Assembly: GCF_001750165.1 (NCBI RefSeq)
Contig: NZ_CP015411.1
Coordinates: forward strand, 428,501 to 492,500
Length of the DNA: 64,000 nt
Direction: 5' to 3'
Source of the DNA: Pseudoalteromonas luteoviolacea
GTDB lineage: Bacteria; Pseudomonadota; Gammaproteobacteria; Enterobacterales; Alteromonadaceae
The notes beneath the pieces were generated by a model. The model was not told the origin of the DNA and ran no database searches. It worked only from the letters and a program-made list of their open reading frames with translations. Shown in pieces: positions 35,740-43,514 of the stretch (position 1 is its first letter; every line of letters starts with the position of its first letter). Position numbers and translations under genes: made by a program.

Positions 35740-37328
35740 TGTCGACTACCGCACAAGAACAACCCGTATCTCACGAGCACCATCACGGTGCGCCGTCAGG
35801 GCTTAAACGGTGGATTTTTACAACTAATCACAAAGACATTGGCTCTTTATATCTACTTTTTTCTCTATTGATGTTTCTCACTGGCGGTGCCATGGCGATG
35901 GTTATCCGTGCCGAATTATTTCAGCCGGGTATGCAGCTTGTTGACCCGCATTTTTTCAACCAAATGACCACAGTTCACGGTTTGATAATGGTATTTGGTG
36001 CTGTTATGCCAGCCTTCACAGGGCTTGCTAACTGGATGATCCCGATGATGATAGGGGCACCTGATATGGCCTTACCGCGGATGAATAATTGGAGCTTTTG
36101 GATTTTACCCTTTGCGTTTGCCATATTACTCGCTTCTTTATTTATGGAAGGCGGTGGCCCAGCGTTTGGCTGGACATTTTATGCACCGCTTTCCACAACA
36201 TATAGCAACGATAATACGGCATTGTTTGTTTTTGCCGTACACATTATGGGGGTGAGCTCAATTATGGGAGCCATCAACGTGATCGTGACTATCGTTAACA
36301 TGCGGGCCCCAGGCATGACTTGGATGAAGCTTCCGTTATTTGTATGGACATGGTTGATAACCGCATTTTTGTTGATTGCAGTGATGCCTGTATTGGCAGG
36401 GGCTGTGACCATGGTACTCACTGATAAGTATTTTGGAACAAGTTTTTTTGATGCCGCAGGAGGTGGAGATCCTGTTATGTTTCAACATATATTCTGGTTT
36501 TTTGGGCACCCTGAAGTGTATATCATGATACTACCTGCATTTGGTATTATCTCTACCATAGTCCCTACTTTTTCGCGTAAAAAGCTTTTTGGCTATGCGT
36601 CCATGGTGTATGCCACATCGTCGATTGCATTATTGTCTTTCGTTGTTTGGGCGCATCACATGTTTACAACGGGTATGCCATTGGCTGGTGAGCTTTTTTT
36701 CATGTACGCGACGATGCTGATCTCAGTTCCAACGGGAGTGAAGGTATTTAATTGGGTGGCAACCATGTGGCGCGGCGCGATCAGCTTTGAAATTCCGATG
36801 ATGTTTGCCATTGCTTTTATTGTGTTATTTACCCTTGGTGGCTTTTCCGGCCTTATGTTGGCCATTACACCCGCAGATTTTCAATACCATGACACGTATT
36901 TTGTCGTTGCCCACTTTCACTATGTACTGGTGACTGGCGCTGTTTTTTCCATTATGGCTGCGGCGTATTACTGGCTACCGAAATGGACAGGAAATATGTA
37001 TAGCGAGACTTTGGCGCAATGGCATTTTTGGTTGTCGTTGGTCAGTGTGAATGTTTTATTTTTCCCAATGCACTTTGTGGGGCTAGCTGGTATGCCAAGA
37101 CGGATCCCCGACTATGCACTACAATTTGCAGATTTTAACGCCATTATTAGTATTGGCGGTTTCGCATTTGGTTTATCTCAGCTGCTATTCGTGGCCGTTG
37201 TTTTCAAGTGCATAGCAGGTGGGAAAAAAGCTGACGCTAAGGTATGGGACGGTGCTGAGGGGCTTGAGTGGCAAGTGGCATCGCCTGCGCCATACCATAC
37301 TTTCTCGACTCCGCCAAAGGTAGACTAA
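35739..37328 (+). CDS. coxA: Cytochrome c oxidase subunit I (aa3 type)
   Basis: 529 aa with twelve membrane helices. Heme-copper oxidase signatures are present: TVHGLIMVFGAVMPAF (heme a ligand His), FWFFGHPEVYIMILPAFG (CuB His with the cross-linked Tyr) and the YFVVAHFHYVLVTG C-terminal heme a3/a ligands. HPEVYI and the mitochondrial-like wording fit an A-type oxidase. It reduces O2 to water and pumps protons. Overlaps both neighbours by single bases. Confidence 0.98.
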   Translation: MSTTAQEQPVSHEHHHGAPSGLKRWIFTTNHKDIGSLYLLFSLLMFLTGGAMAMVIRAELFQPGMQLVDPHFFNQMTTVHGLIMVFGAVMPAFTGLANWMIPMMIGAPDMALPRMNNWSFWILPFAFAILLASLFMEGGGPAFGWTFYAPLSTTYSNDNTALFVFAVHIMGVSSIMGAINVIVTIVNMRAPGMTWMKLPLFVWTWLITAFLLIAVMPVLAGAVTMVLTDKYFGTSFFDAAGGGDPVMFQHIFWFFGHPEVYIMILPAFGIISTIVPTFSRKKLFGYASMVYATSSIALLSFVVWAHHMFTTGMPLAGELFFMYATMLISVPTGVKVFNWVATMWRGAISFEIPMMFAIAFIVLFTLGGFSGLMLAITPADFQYHDTYFVVAHFHYVLVTGAVFSIMAAAYYWLPKWTGNMYSETLAQWHFWLSLVSVNVLFFPMHFVGLAGMPRRIPDYALQFADFNAIISIGGFAFGLSQLLFVAVVFKCIAGGKKADAKVWDGAEGLEWQVASPAPYHTFSTPPKVD

Positions 37329-37930
37329 TGCATACGGCGCTTATACAAAAATTGGTATTAACGGTGCTTGGTATGTTTGCTTTTGCATTCGCGTTGGTCC
37401 CTCTTTATGACGTGTTTTGTGACATCACAGGCCTAAATGGCAAAGTGGATTTAGTGGTGGCTCAAAAGAGTGAAGGCGTTGATGAATCTCGAGAGGTTGA
37501 AGTTAGTTTTACAACGCACGCAAAAAGCACCACACCTTTCAAAGTTAAGGCGTTGCAATATTCGGTCAACGTTCAACCCGGAAAGTTGTCCGAAGTGAAG
37601 TTTTTAGCGCACAACTTCAGTGACAGAGATCGGGTGATGCAAGCGATCCCCTCTGTGTCACCGGGGCAAGCTGCTAAGTACTTACACAAGCTCGCTTGCT
37701 TTTGTTTTGACCAGCAACCTATGGCTGCAAATGAATCAGTCGAATTTACATTGCGATTTTATGTAGATACTGAGTTGCCAAAAGATGTGCAAGAGTTGAC
37801 GCTCTCTTACACTCTATATGACATCACAGAGAGTGTAACTGCGGAGAAAGTTGAGCCAATATCAAATGTAGTCGCTCAACAGTTTATTCAGGTTATGCCG
37901 ATTATTGTGCGAGGACCTCAAAATGGATAA
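37328..37930 (+). CDS. ctaG: Cytochrome c oxidase assembly protein CtaG (Cox11)
   Basis: 200 aa from the ATG at 37328, which overlaps the coxA stop (TAATG); an upstream in-frame extension to 37268 lies inside coxA and is rejected. One N-terminal membrane helix, the VPLYDVFCDITGLNGK motif and the copper-binding CFCFDQQPMAANESVEF are those of Cox11. It inserts Cu(B) into subunit I from the periplasmic side. Overlaps coxC by eight bases. Confidence 0.96.
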   Translation: MHTALIQKLVLTVLGMFAFAFALVPLYDVFCDITGLNGKVDLVVAQKSEGVDESREVEVSFTTHAKSTTPFKVKALQYSVNVQPGKLSEVKFLAHNFSDRDRVMQAIPSVSPGQAAKYLHKLACFCFDQQPMAANESVEFTLRFYVDTELPKDVQELTLSYTLYDITESVTAEKVEPISNVVAQQFIQVMPIIVRGPQNG

Positions 37931-38798
37931 GAGCTACCAAACCTATTATGTGCCAGAGCAAAGCCCGTGGCCTATTGTTGGCGCTATTGCAATGTTTTTC
38001 ATTGCTGTTGGTGCAGGGTTAACGGTCATGCAGCTAGGTAAAGATACGAGTTCCGGAATTTGGACATTGTTGCTCGGTATTATCGTACTCATCGCTATGA
38101 TTGTGGGTTGGTTTAGACATGTGATTGATGAGTCTATGAGTGGATTATATTCAGCACAAATGGATCGCTCATTTAGACAAGGCATGGGGTGGTTCATATT
38201 CTCTGAAGTGATGTTTTTTGCAGCATTTTTTGGCGCTTTGTTTTATGTGAGGATGTTTGCGGTGCCATGGTTAGGCGGTGCGAGTAATAACTTAATGACC
38301 AATGAAGTGTTGTGGCCTGAGTTTGAAGCCGTATGGCCATTGTTGGTGACACCAGATGGGACTGCAACTCAAGCGATGCCATGGCAAGGCCTACCTCTAA
38401 TTAATACCGTGATCCTGCTTACTTCTTCAGTGACATTACATTTTGCGCATACCGCCATTGAGCAAGACGAACGGACAAAGCTTAAAGTGTTTTTGGGCTT
38501 AACAATATTATTGGGATTTATTTTTTTAGGGTTGCAAGTTGAAGAATATATCCACGCTTACATTGAGCTTGGGTTGAAATTAGATTCTGGTATTTATGGC
38601 AATACATTTTTTATGCTGACGGGCTTTCACGGTTTACATGTGACACTCGGTGCATTGATGTTGTTAGTGGTTTGGCTGCGCATTTTAAAAGGGCATTTAG
38701 ATGCTAATCAACATTTTGCATTTCAGGCTGCGGCTTGGTATTGGCATTTTGTGGATGTTGTTTGGCTATGTTTGTTTGTTTTTGTATATGTGCTTTAG
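37923..38798 (+). CDS. coxC: Cytochrome c oxidase subunit III
   Basis: 291 aa from the ATG at 37923, inside the end of ctaG. Seven membrane helices with the family motifs SEVMFFAAFFGALFYVR, SSVTLHFAHTAIE and FMLTGFHGLHVTLGALML and the final WYWHFVDVVWLCLFVFVY. It stabilises subunit I and the proton/lipid environment. Its last 95 bases overlap the opposite-strand DUF2909 gene. Confidence 0.97.
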   Translation: MDKSYQTYYVPEQSPWPIVGAIAMFFIAVGAGLTVMQLGKDTSSGIWTLLLGIIVLIAMIVGWFRHVIDESMSGLYSAQMDRSFRQGMGWFIFSEVMFFAAFFGALFYVRMFAVPWLGGASNNLMTNEVLWPEFEAVWPLLVTPDGTATQAMPWQGLPLINTVILLTSSVTLHFAHTAIEQDERTKLKVFLGLTILLGFIFLGLQVEEYIHAYIELGLKLDSGIYGNTFFMLTGFHGLHVTLGALMLLVVWLRILKGHLDANQHFAFQAAAWYWHFVDVVWLCLFVFVYVL

Positions 38799-39006
38799 AG
38801 ACCGGTTGTTCATTAAAGGTAAATAGCCCAAGTTGGCTGGACAGTGTGATGACTAACATGGTGATAAGTGAAAAGAAAACCCTTTTTCCCAGAATTTTAG
38901 ACATGTTTTTTGACTTTTCAGCGCCACTCAGCATCACAAATAAAGCATGAAAAAGCTGATATAGAATAACGAAAAGAAGTGCTGTGATAATCCATTTTAT
39001 AAGCAT
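38704..39006 (-). CDS. DUF2909 twin-membrane-helix protein, antisense in the cox operon
   Basis: 100 aa using the ATG at 39006; five codons upstream another ATG (39021) is possible but has no good RBS. LIKWIITALLFVILYQLFHALFV and KRVFFSLITMLVITLSSQLGLF are two membrane helices joined by SGAEKSKNMSKILG, the usual DUF2909 plan. The tail of about 40 polar residues after the second helix is longer than I expect for the family. The 3' end overlaps coxC by 95 bases. The family recurs in cytochrome oxidase loci of gammaproteobacteria; function unknown. Confidence 0.8.
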   Translation of the reverse strand: MLIKWIITALLFVILYQLFHALFVMLSGAEKSKNMSKILGKRVFFSLITMLVITLSSQLGLFTFNEQPVSKAHIQKQTNIAKQHPQNANTKPQPEMQNVD

Positions 39007-39025
39007 TGGGGGGCCTGCCATTAGC

Positions 39026-39742
39026 GTGTTTAATAAAAAGATTAGTACAGTAATGGTGATTTTTGCAGTGGTTCTGGTGATGTCTGTTTGTTTTAGATTG
39101 TCGTATTGGCAATGGCAAAGGGCGTTTGAAAAGCAAGCACAGCTAGCGATGTTGAGTGAACACCGTGAAAATCAAAGGCTTTTAATGAATACCAACACTG
39201 AATTATTGCAAGGCGCTAAAACCGAGTTAGTCGGGCAGTTGGTACCAGACTATTGGTGGCTGCTCGATAATCAAATTTTGAATGGTCAAATCGGCTATGA
39301 CTTAATTGCGCTATTTAACGCTGATGGTGTAGATGAGCACTTTATCATTAATTTAGGATTCGTAGCGGCAGGTGCAGATCGCTCTCAGCTGCCAATTATT
39401 GAATTACCTCTTGAGCCTATCGAGGTTAAAGCTCAGTTTAAAATAGGAGAGTGGTCTGGATTTACATTAGCAAAATATCCAAACCAAAGTGCCCACCATC
39501 GCAATGTCTTACAGTATTTAGAGTGGTCTTTCTTTAGTCGCGAATTAAGCGTAGCAGTTTCGCCGTTATTGGTGATAGCTAATCGAACCGTAGTAACTGG
39601 CGTTACACCGCATTATAAAGCTGTTGTAATGAGCCCTGACAAGCATCGGGCTTATGCTCTACAGTGGTTTTTGATCGGTTTGTCTGCAGGCATCATCGCG
39701 TTTTTTGCGACAAGGCCAAAATCCAAGGAGTTGATCAGATGA
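39026..39742 (+). CDS. SURF1-family cytochrome oxidase biogenesis protein
   Basis: 238 aa if started at the GTG at 39026; a GTG at 38984 would add 14 residues. Membrane helix VMVIFAVVLVMSVCFRLSYWQWQRAFEK at the N-terminus and a second near the C-terminus (ALQWFLIGLSAGIIAFFATR) frame a periplasmic loop, the normal Surf1 topology. WQWQRA and the GQIGYDLIALF strand are characteristic. It helps to deliver or insert heme a into subunit I. It overlaps the next gene by ATGA. Confidence 0.9.
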   Translation: MFNKKISTVMVIFAVVLVMSVCFRLSYWQWQRAFEKQAQLAMLSEHRENQRLLMNTNTELLQGAKTELVGQLVPDYWWLLDNQILNGQIGYDLIALFNADGVDEHFIINLGFVAAGADRSQLPIIELPLEPIEVKAQFKIGEWSGFTLAKYPNQSAHHRNVLQYLEWSFFSRELSVAVSPLLVIANRTVVTGVTPHYKAVVMSPDKHRAYALQWFLIGLSAGIIAFFATRPKSKELIR

Positions 39743-40212
39743 GTAAAACACTAGGGTTATTTATAGGTTGCTTTCTCTTGCCCATTATTGCTGCTGTTAC
39801 AGTATTGAGTTTAGATTTTAGGCCCAATCGTACTACGAACAATGGCGATTTTTTAGAGTCTGAAGTCTGGCTTCCTGTGCAGTCTAAAGACAAGTTGTGG
39901 AGCATCGTTTTAAATGTGCCTAAAGGTTGTCGTTCAGCCTGTGATGTACAAAAAAGTAATGTAGAAAACTTGGATGTTGCATTGGGTAAGCACCGTAATA
40001 AGGTTGCTATTATATTGGTTGGTGATGGTGAGAGTACGGTAGAGCAAGATGTTCAAGATAAGCTTATGCCAGCAGCATTTTATTTAGTAGATAAACATGG
40101 CCTAGTTGTTTTGGAATACCCTTACCAGTCAAATCCTGATGCGAATAGACTCGTTCTCAAGGGGCTCTTGAAGGACATGAAAAAACTCTTAAATTACGCT
40201 CGTTCTCAGTAA
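39739..40212 (+). CDS. Sco-like membrane-anchored protein with a CxxxC motif (157 aa)
   Basis: Start ATG overlaps the SURF1 stop (ATGA). One N-terminal helix (LGLFIGCFLLPIIAAVTVL, about 5-23) anchors a periplasmic domain. WSIVLNVPKGCRSACDVQ gives Cys64 and Cys68 in the CxxxC spacing used by Sco proteins for Cu(I), followed by VALGKHRNKVAIILVGDG and AFYLVDKHGLVVLEYPY, which match the thioredoxin-like strand order. The usual Sco copper-ligand His (VDHS) is not obvious; VDKHG may supply one. I read it as a shortened Sco/thioredoxin-like assembly factor, by inference. Only cox-locus context supports the role. Confidence 0.78.
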   Translation: MSKTLGLFIGCFLLPIIAAVTVLSLDFRPNRTTNNGDFLESEVWLPVQSKDKLWSIVLNVPKGCRSACDVQKSNVENLDVALGKHRNKVAIILVGDGESTVEQDVQDKLMPAAFYLVDKHGLVVLEYPYQSNPDANRLVLKGLLKDMKKLLNYARSQ

Positions 40213-40221
40213 GGAGGCGTT

Positions 40222-41217
40222 ATGTCTACTGTACTTCAACGAACTATTACATTTGCTTGTATGTTGGCGATTTGTGTCGTGGTGCTTGGCGCATACACAC
40301 GATTGAGTAATGCAGGGTTGGGTTGCCCAGATTGGCCTGGGTGTTATGGATTTTTAACAGTCCCCAACGAAATGCACGAAATTACGGCCGCGCAGTTAAA
40401 GTACCCCAGTAGTACTATTGAACCCCGCAAGGCGTGGATTGAAATGATCCATCGTTACTTTGCAGGTAGCTTAGCGTTGGTGGTCTTATTATTATTTATT
40501 GTGATCATTCGCTCTAGAGCTCAACATGCGCCTAAGGTCTTAGCGGGGGCTCTGGTATTTATGATAGGAATTCAAGCCCTACTTGGCATGTGGACAGTTA
40601 CGATGAACTTACAGCCATTTGTCGTGATGGGCCATTTACTGGGGGGCTTCACAGTATTATCTCTCTTGACCTTGCTGTACTTACGATCAGCCCCTCCAGC
40701 GGTTGAATATGAACCTCGAGCTAGTGTATGCCTGAAGGCAGGTGTTTTTTGTACAGGTGTTTTGGTATTGCAAATTGCGCTGGGTGGTTGGCTCGCTGCA
40801 AATTATGCCGCACCGCATTGTACAGGGCTACCACTGTGCTCGAATAGTGAGCTTTTTTCTTGGTCAAGTTTACTCGAGTTGCCAAAGCAATCAAGTACAT
40901 ACGAATATGGTGTATTACCATTTGAAACGCGGGTATCGATTCATTTGATGCATCGTATTTGGGCCAGTGTTACTTTACTGGCGCTGGTCGCAATGGCGGT
41001 ATTAATTCATTTTAAAATATCACAGCCTATTATTCGCAACGCTGCTAACCAAGTTGCGATATTGGTGCTATTGCAGGTTGCCGTTGGCGGTATCATTGTC
41101 TATTTTAAATTCCCCATCTTATTGACTTTATTTCATAACCTAATGGCTGCATTGCTACTGTTGGCGTTGATCAGAGCCTGCTTTCTACTGTCACGTGCTA
41201 GGCAGGTGTGGATATGA
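40222..41217 (+). CDS. ctaA: Heme A synthase (CtaA/Cox15)
   Basis: 331 aa, start behind AAGGAGGCGT. Eight membrane helices with the family's NAGLGCPDWPGCYG and EMIHRYFAG motifs, MGHLLGG and LMHRIWASV supplying heme ligand histidines, and QVAVGGIIVYF. It oxidises heme O to heme A for the aa3 oxidase. The stop overlaps the ctaB start by ATGA. Confidence 0.95.
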   Translation: MSTVLQRTITFACMLAICVVVLGAYTRLSNAGLGCPDWPGCYGFLTVPNEMHEITAAQLKYPSSTIEPRKAWIEMIHRYFAGSLALVVLLLFIVIIRSRAQHAPKVLAGALVFMIGIQALLGMWTVTMNLQPFVVMGHLLGGFTVLSLLTLLYLRSAPPAVEYEPRASVCLKAGVFCTGVLVLQIALGGWLAANYAAPHCTGLPLCSNSELFSWSSLLELPKQSSTYEYGVLPFETRVSIHLMHRIWASVTLLALVAMAVLIHFKISQPIIRNAANQVAILVLLQVAVGGIIVYFKFPILLTLFHNLMAALLLLALIRACFLLSRARQVWI

Positions 41218-42119
41218 ATACTGAGTTTGGCAAATATACCTATGCGCTTGAAGGAGTTGCAAAACACCTTCAAGCCTACGTCAACATATGCAAGCCTAAA
41301 GTGGTGCTAATGTTAGTACTAACAGCTTGGGTTGGGATTGTATTGGCACCTGACACCCAGCGCAGCGGCTGGCTACAGTTAGGAGCATTGCTGGGGATTG
41401 GCTTTGTCTCTGCTGCTGCGGCCGCAATTAATCATATTTTGGACAGGGCTAGAGACAAACGGATGGCACGAACGCGGCACCGACCATTGGTAATGAATCA
41501 ATTGAGCGTATCACAAGCTTACTTGTTTGCATTTATGATAGGTATGTTCGGAGTCCTTTTACTGCTGCTCTATAGTAACTGGTTGTGTACGCTGCTTACG
41601 GTGTTAGCATTGTTCGGATATGCGGTGGTGTATACCGTCTATTTAAAACGATCAACACCGCAAAATATTGTGATTGGTGGGCTGGCAGGCGCTATGCCTC
41701 CGTTACTTGGGTGGGTGAGTGAAACACAGGCGTTAAGTGCTGAGCCATGGTTATTAGTCATGATGATATTTACTTGGACACCCCCGCATTTTTGGGCACT
41801 CGCAATCGCTAGAAAGCAAGATTATGAACGAGCAAATGTGCCCATGTTACCGGTCACTCATGGTATTCAATTCACTAAATTATGCATGATTGCATATACT
41901 ATTCTATTGGTCTTAGTGTGTATCTTGCCATATTTAATTGGTATGTCAGGGTTATTATACTTGGCCGTGGCAAGCTTTTTAAATGCGCGTTTTTTACAAA
42001 AAGTGGTGCTTTTATATTTTGAATCAAACTCGGAGTCGGCAATGCAAGTTTTTCGTTTTTCGATCAGCTATTTATTGTTACTCTTTAGTGCCTTATTTAT
42101 TGATAAGTTAGTGACCTAA
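41214..42119 (+). CDS. ctaB: Protoheme IX farnesyltransferase (heme O synthase)
   Basis: 301 aa from the ATG at 41214, overlapping the ctaA stop. UbiA-family prenyltransferase with NHILDRARDKRMARTRHRP (first Asp-rich motif) and ARKQDYERANVPMLPV (second), nine membrane helices. It joins farnesyl diphosphate to heme B to make heme O, which ctaA converts to heme A. Also called CyoE in quinol-oxidase loci; here the partner is the aa3 oxidase. Confidence 0.96.
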   Translation: MNTEFGKYTYALEGVAKHLQAYVNICKPKVVLMLVLTAWVGIVLAPDTQRSGWLQLGALLGIGFVSAAAAAINHILDRARDKRMARTRHRPLVMNQLSVSQAYLFAFMIGMFGVLLLLLYSNWLCTLLTVLALFGYAVVYTVYLKRSTPQNIVIGGLAGAMPPLLGWVSETQALSAEPWLLVMMIFTWTPPHFWALAIARKQDYERANVPMLPVTHGIQFTKLCMIAYTILLVLVCILPYLIGMSGLLYLAVASFLNARFLQKVVLLYFESNSESAMQVFRFSISYLLLLFSALFIDKLVT

Positions 42120-42730
42120 TGCGATTAATATTGTTGGTGTTGTTATCAAGTTTATTATTGTCATGTTCAAAGCCTGAAATGGTCTCAGAGCTGACAGTAC
42201 AGTACCCGAGTCCTAAATTATTAAAGCCATTTGAATTGGCAGATCAAAACGGCAATATGGTGACAAATGAGCACTTAATGGGGCAATGGAACTTGCTGTT
42301 TTTGGGCTACACGAGCTGCCCGGATATTTGCCCTATGACTTTGGCCAAGCTCACACAGATTAAAGATAAAATCAATACGCTCGAAAAAACACAAGTATGG
42401 TTTGTTTCAGTTGACCCCAGCCGAGATTCTGCGCAAAAACGAAAAGATTACATCGCGTATTTTGATGACTCATTTTTAGCCGTCACTCACTCTCATAAGC
42501 ACCTGTTTCCATTTGTTAGGGACATCGGTTTAATTTACGCCATCAACGACTCAAAAGACACGGATTATTATGTTGACCATAGTGCGTCGATTGCATTGAT
42601 AGACCCAACAGGTAGGTTAAGCGCAATATTCAAACCTGAATTCAAAAAGGGCCAGGTGCCAAGTGTCAACACTAGCCAGATAGTTGCGGACTTTGAAATT
42701 ATAATCCGTGCCAGAAGTGCAGCCTTTTAA
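42119..42730 (+). CDS. SCO1/SenC-family copper chaperone lipoprotein
   Basis: 203 aa. N-terminal lipoprotein signal with LLLSC at about residue 16. The thioredoxin-like domain has the Cu(I) ligands Cys67 and Cys71 in YTSCPDICPMT and His154 in YVDHSASI. It loads the CuA site of subunit II. The start overlaps the ctaB stop (TAATG), last gene of the oxidase operon. Confidence 0.95.
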   Translation: MRLILLVLLSSLLLSCSKPEMVSELTVQYPSPKLLKPFELADQNGNMVTNEHLMGQWNLLFLGYTSCPDICPMTLAKLTQIKDKINTLEKTQVWFVSVDPSRDSAQKRKDYIAYFDDSFLAVTHSHKHLFPFVRDIGLIYAINDSKDTDYYVDHSASIALIDPTGRLSAIFKPEFKKGQVPSVNTSQIVADFEIIIRARSAAF

Positions 42731-42851
42731 CTGGAGTTGGTTGTTTCTAAGTTAATAATATTTTTATTTCTTTTGCCTAATTTTTGGCAATTTTACTATC
42801 AACGTCTAATCTAATCTTATCTATAACTTTTACAGGGAATGTGCCAAGCGC

Positions 42852-43124
42852 ATGATTAAACTTCCTTCTGAGTTAGCCATCAATAAAGTTGAAGAGCTCC
42901 ACCAGTTGTTTGTTTTAGAGCTGGAGTCTGGGCAATCAATCTGCATTGATATTAGTGATGTTTCAAAAGTTGATACTGCTTCGATTCAAATGTTGTGTGC
43001 ATTGCAAAAACGGTTATTGAATTTTGATCAGAGAATTACTTGGCATGGTGATAGCCCTATTTTGTTTGAGTCTGTAGAGCAACTTGGTTTAACTGAAATT
43101 TTATCCTTTAGCAGTAAGATTTAA
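42852..43124 (+). CDS. STAS-domain protein at the head of the Che2-like operon
   Basis: 90 aa. Small antisigma-antagonist-type (STAS) fold: ELESGQSICIDISDVSKVDT, then ASIQMLCALQKRL where the phosphorylatable Ser or Thr lies. Position ten bases before cheY indicates cotranscription. Role in chemotaxis or array regulation is inferred. P. aeruginosa Che2 does not begin with a STAS gene in this way as far as I recall. Confidence 0.87.
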   Translation: MIKLPSELAINKVEELHQLFVLELESGQSICIDISDVSKVDTASIQMLCALQKRLLNFDQRITWHGDSPILFESVEQLGLTEILSFSSKI

Positions 43125-43133
43125 GAGGTCAAT

Positions 43134-43496
43134 ATGAAAAAGATTTTAGCTGTGGATGATTCTGCTTCAATGCGACAAATGGTTGGATTTACTCTTAAAA
43201 AAGCAGGGTTTGACGTCACAGAAGCAAAGGACGGAAGTGAGGCATTAAATCTGGCTAAACAGCAGGGGTTTGATGCTGTGATATCAGATGTAAACATGCC
43301 TGTGATGGATGGGATCACCTTAATTAGAGAATTGCGTAGCCTACCAAATTACAAATTCACGCCGTTACTGATGTTAACTACTGAATCTGGATTAGACAAA
43401 AAAAGTGAAGGCAAGGCCGCAGGTGCCACAGGTTGGATCGTAAAGCCTTTTAATCCGGATCAATTATTAGCCGTATTGAAGAAAGTCATTCGCTAG
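43134..43496 (+). CDS. cheY: CheY-type response regulator
   Basis: 120 aa single receiver domain. Acidic pocket Asp8-Asp9, phospho-acceptor Asp52 in ISDVNMPVMDG, Thr in LMLTTES, and the conserved Lys in IVKPF near 105. Receives phosphate from the adjacent CheA. Confidence 0.95.
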   Translation: MKKILAVDDSASMRQMVGFTLKKAGFDVTEAKDGSEALNLAKQQGFDAVISDVNMPVMDGITLIRELRSLPNYKFTPLLMLTTESGLDKKSEGKAAGATGWIVKPFNPDQLLAVLKKVIR

Positions 43497-43514
43497 TACC
43501 AACGAGGTATAGGC

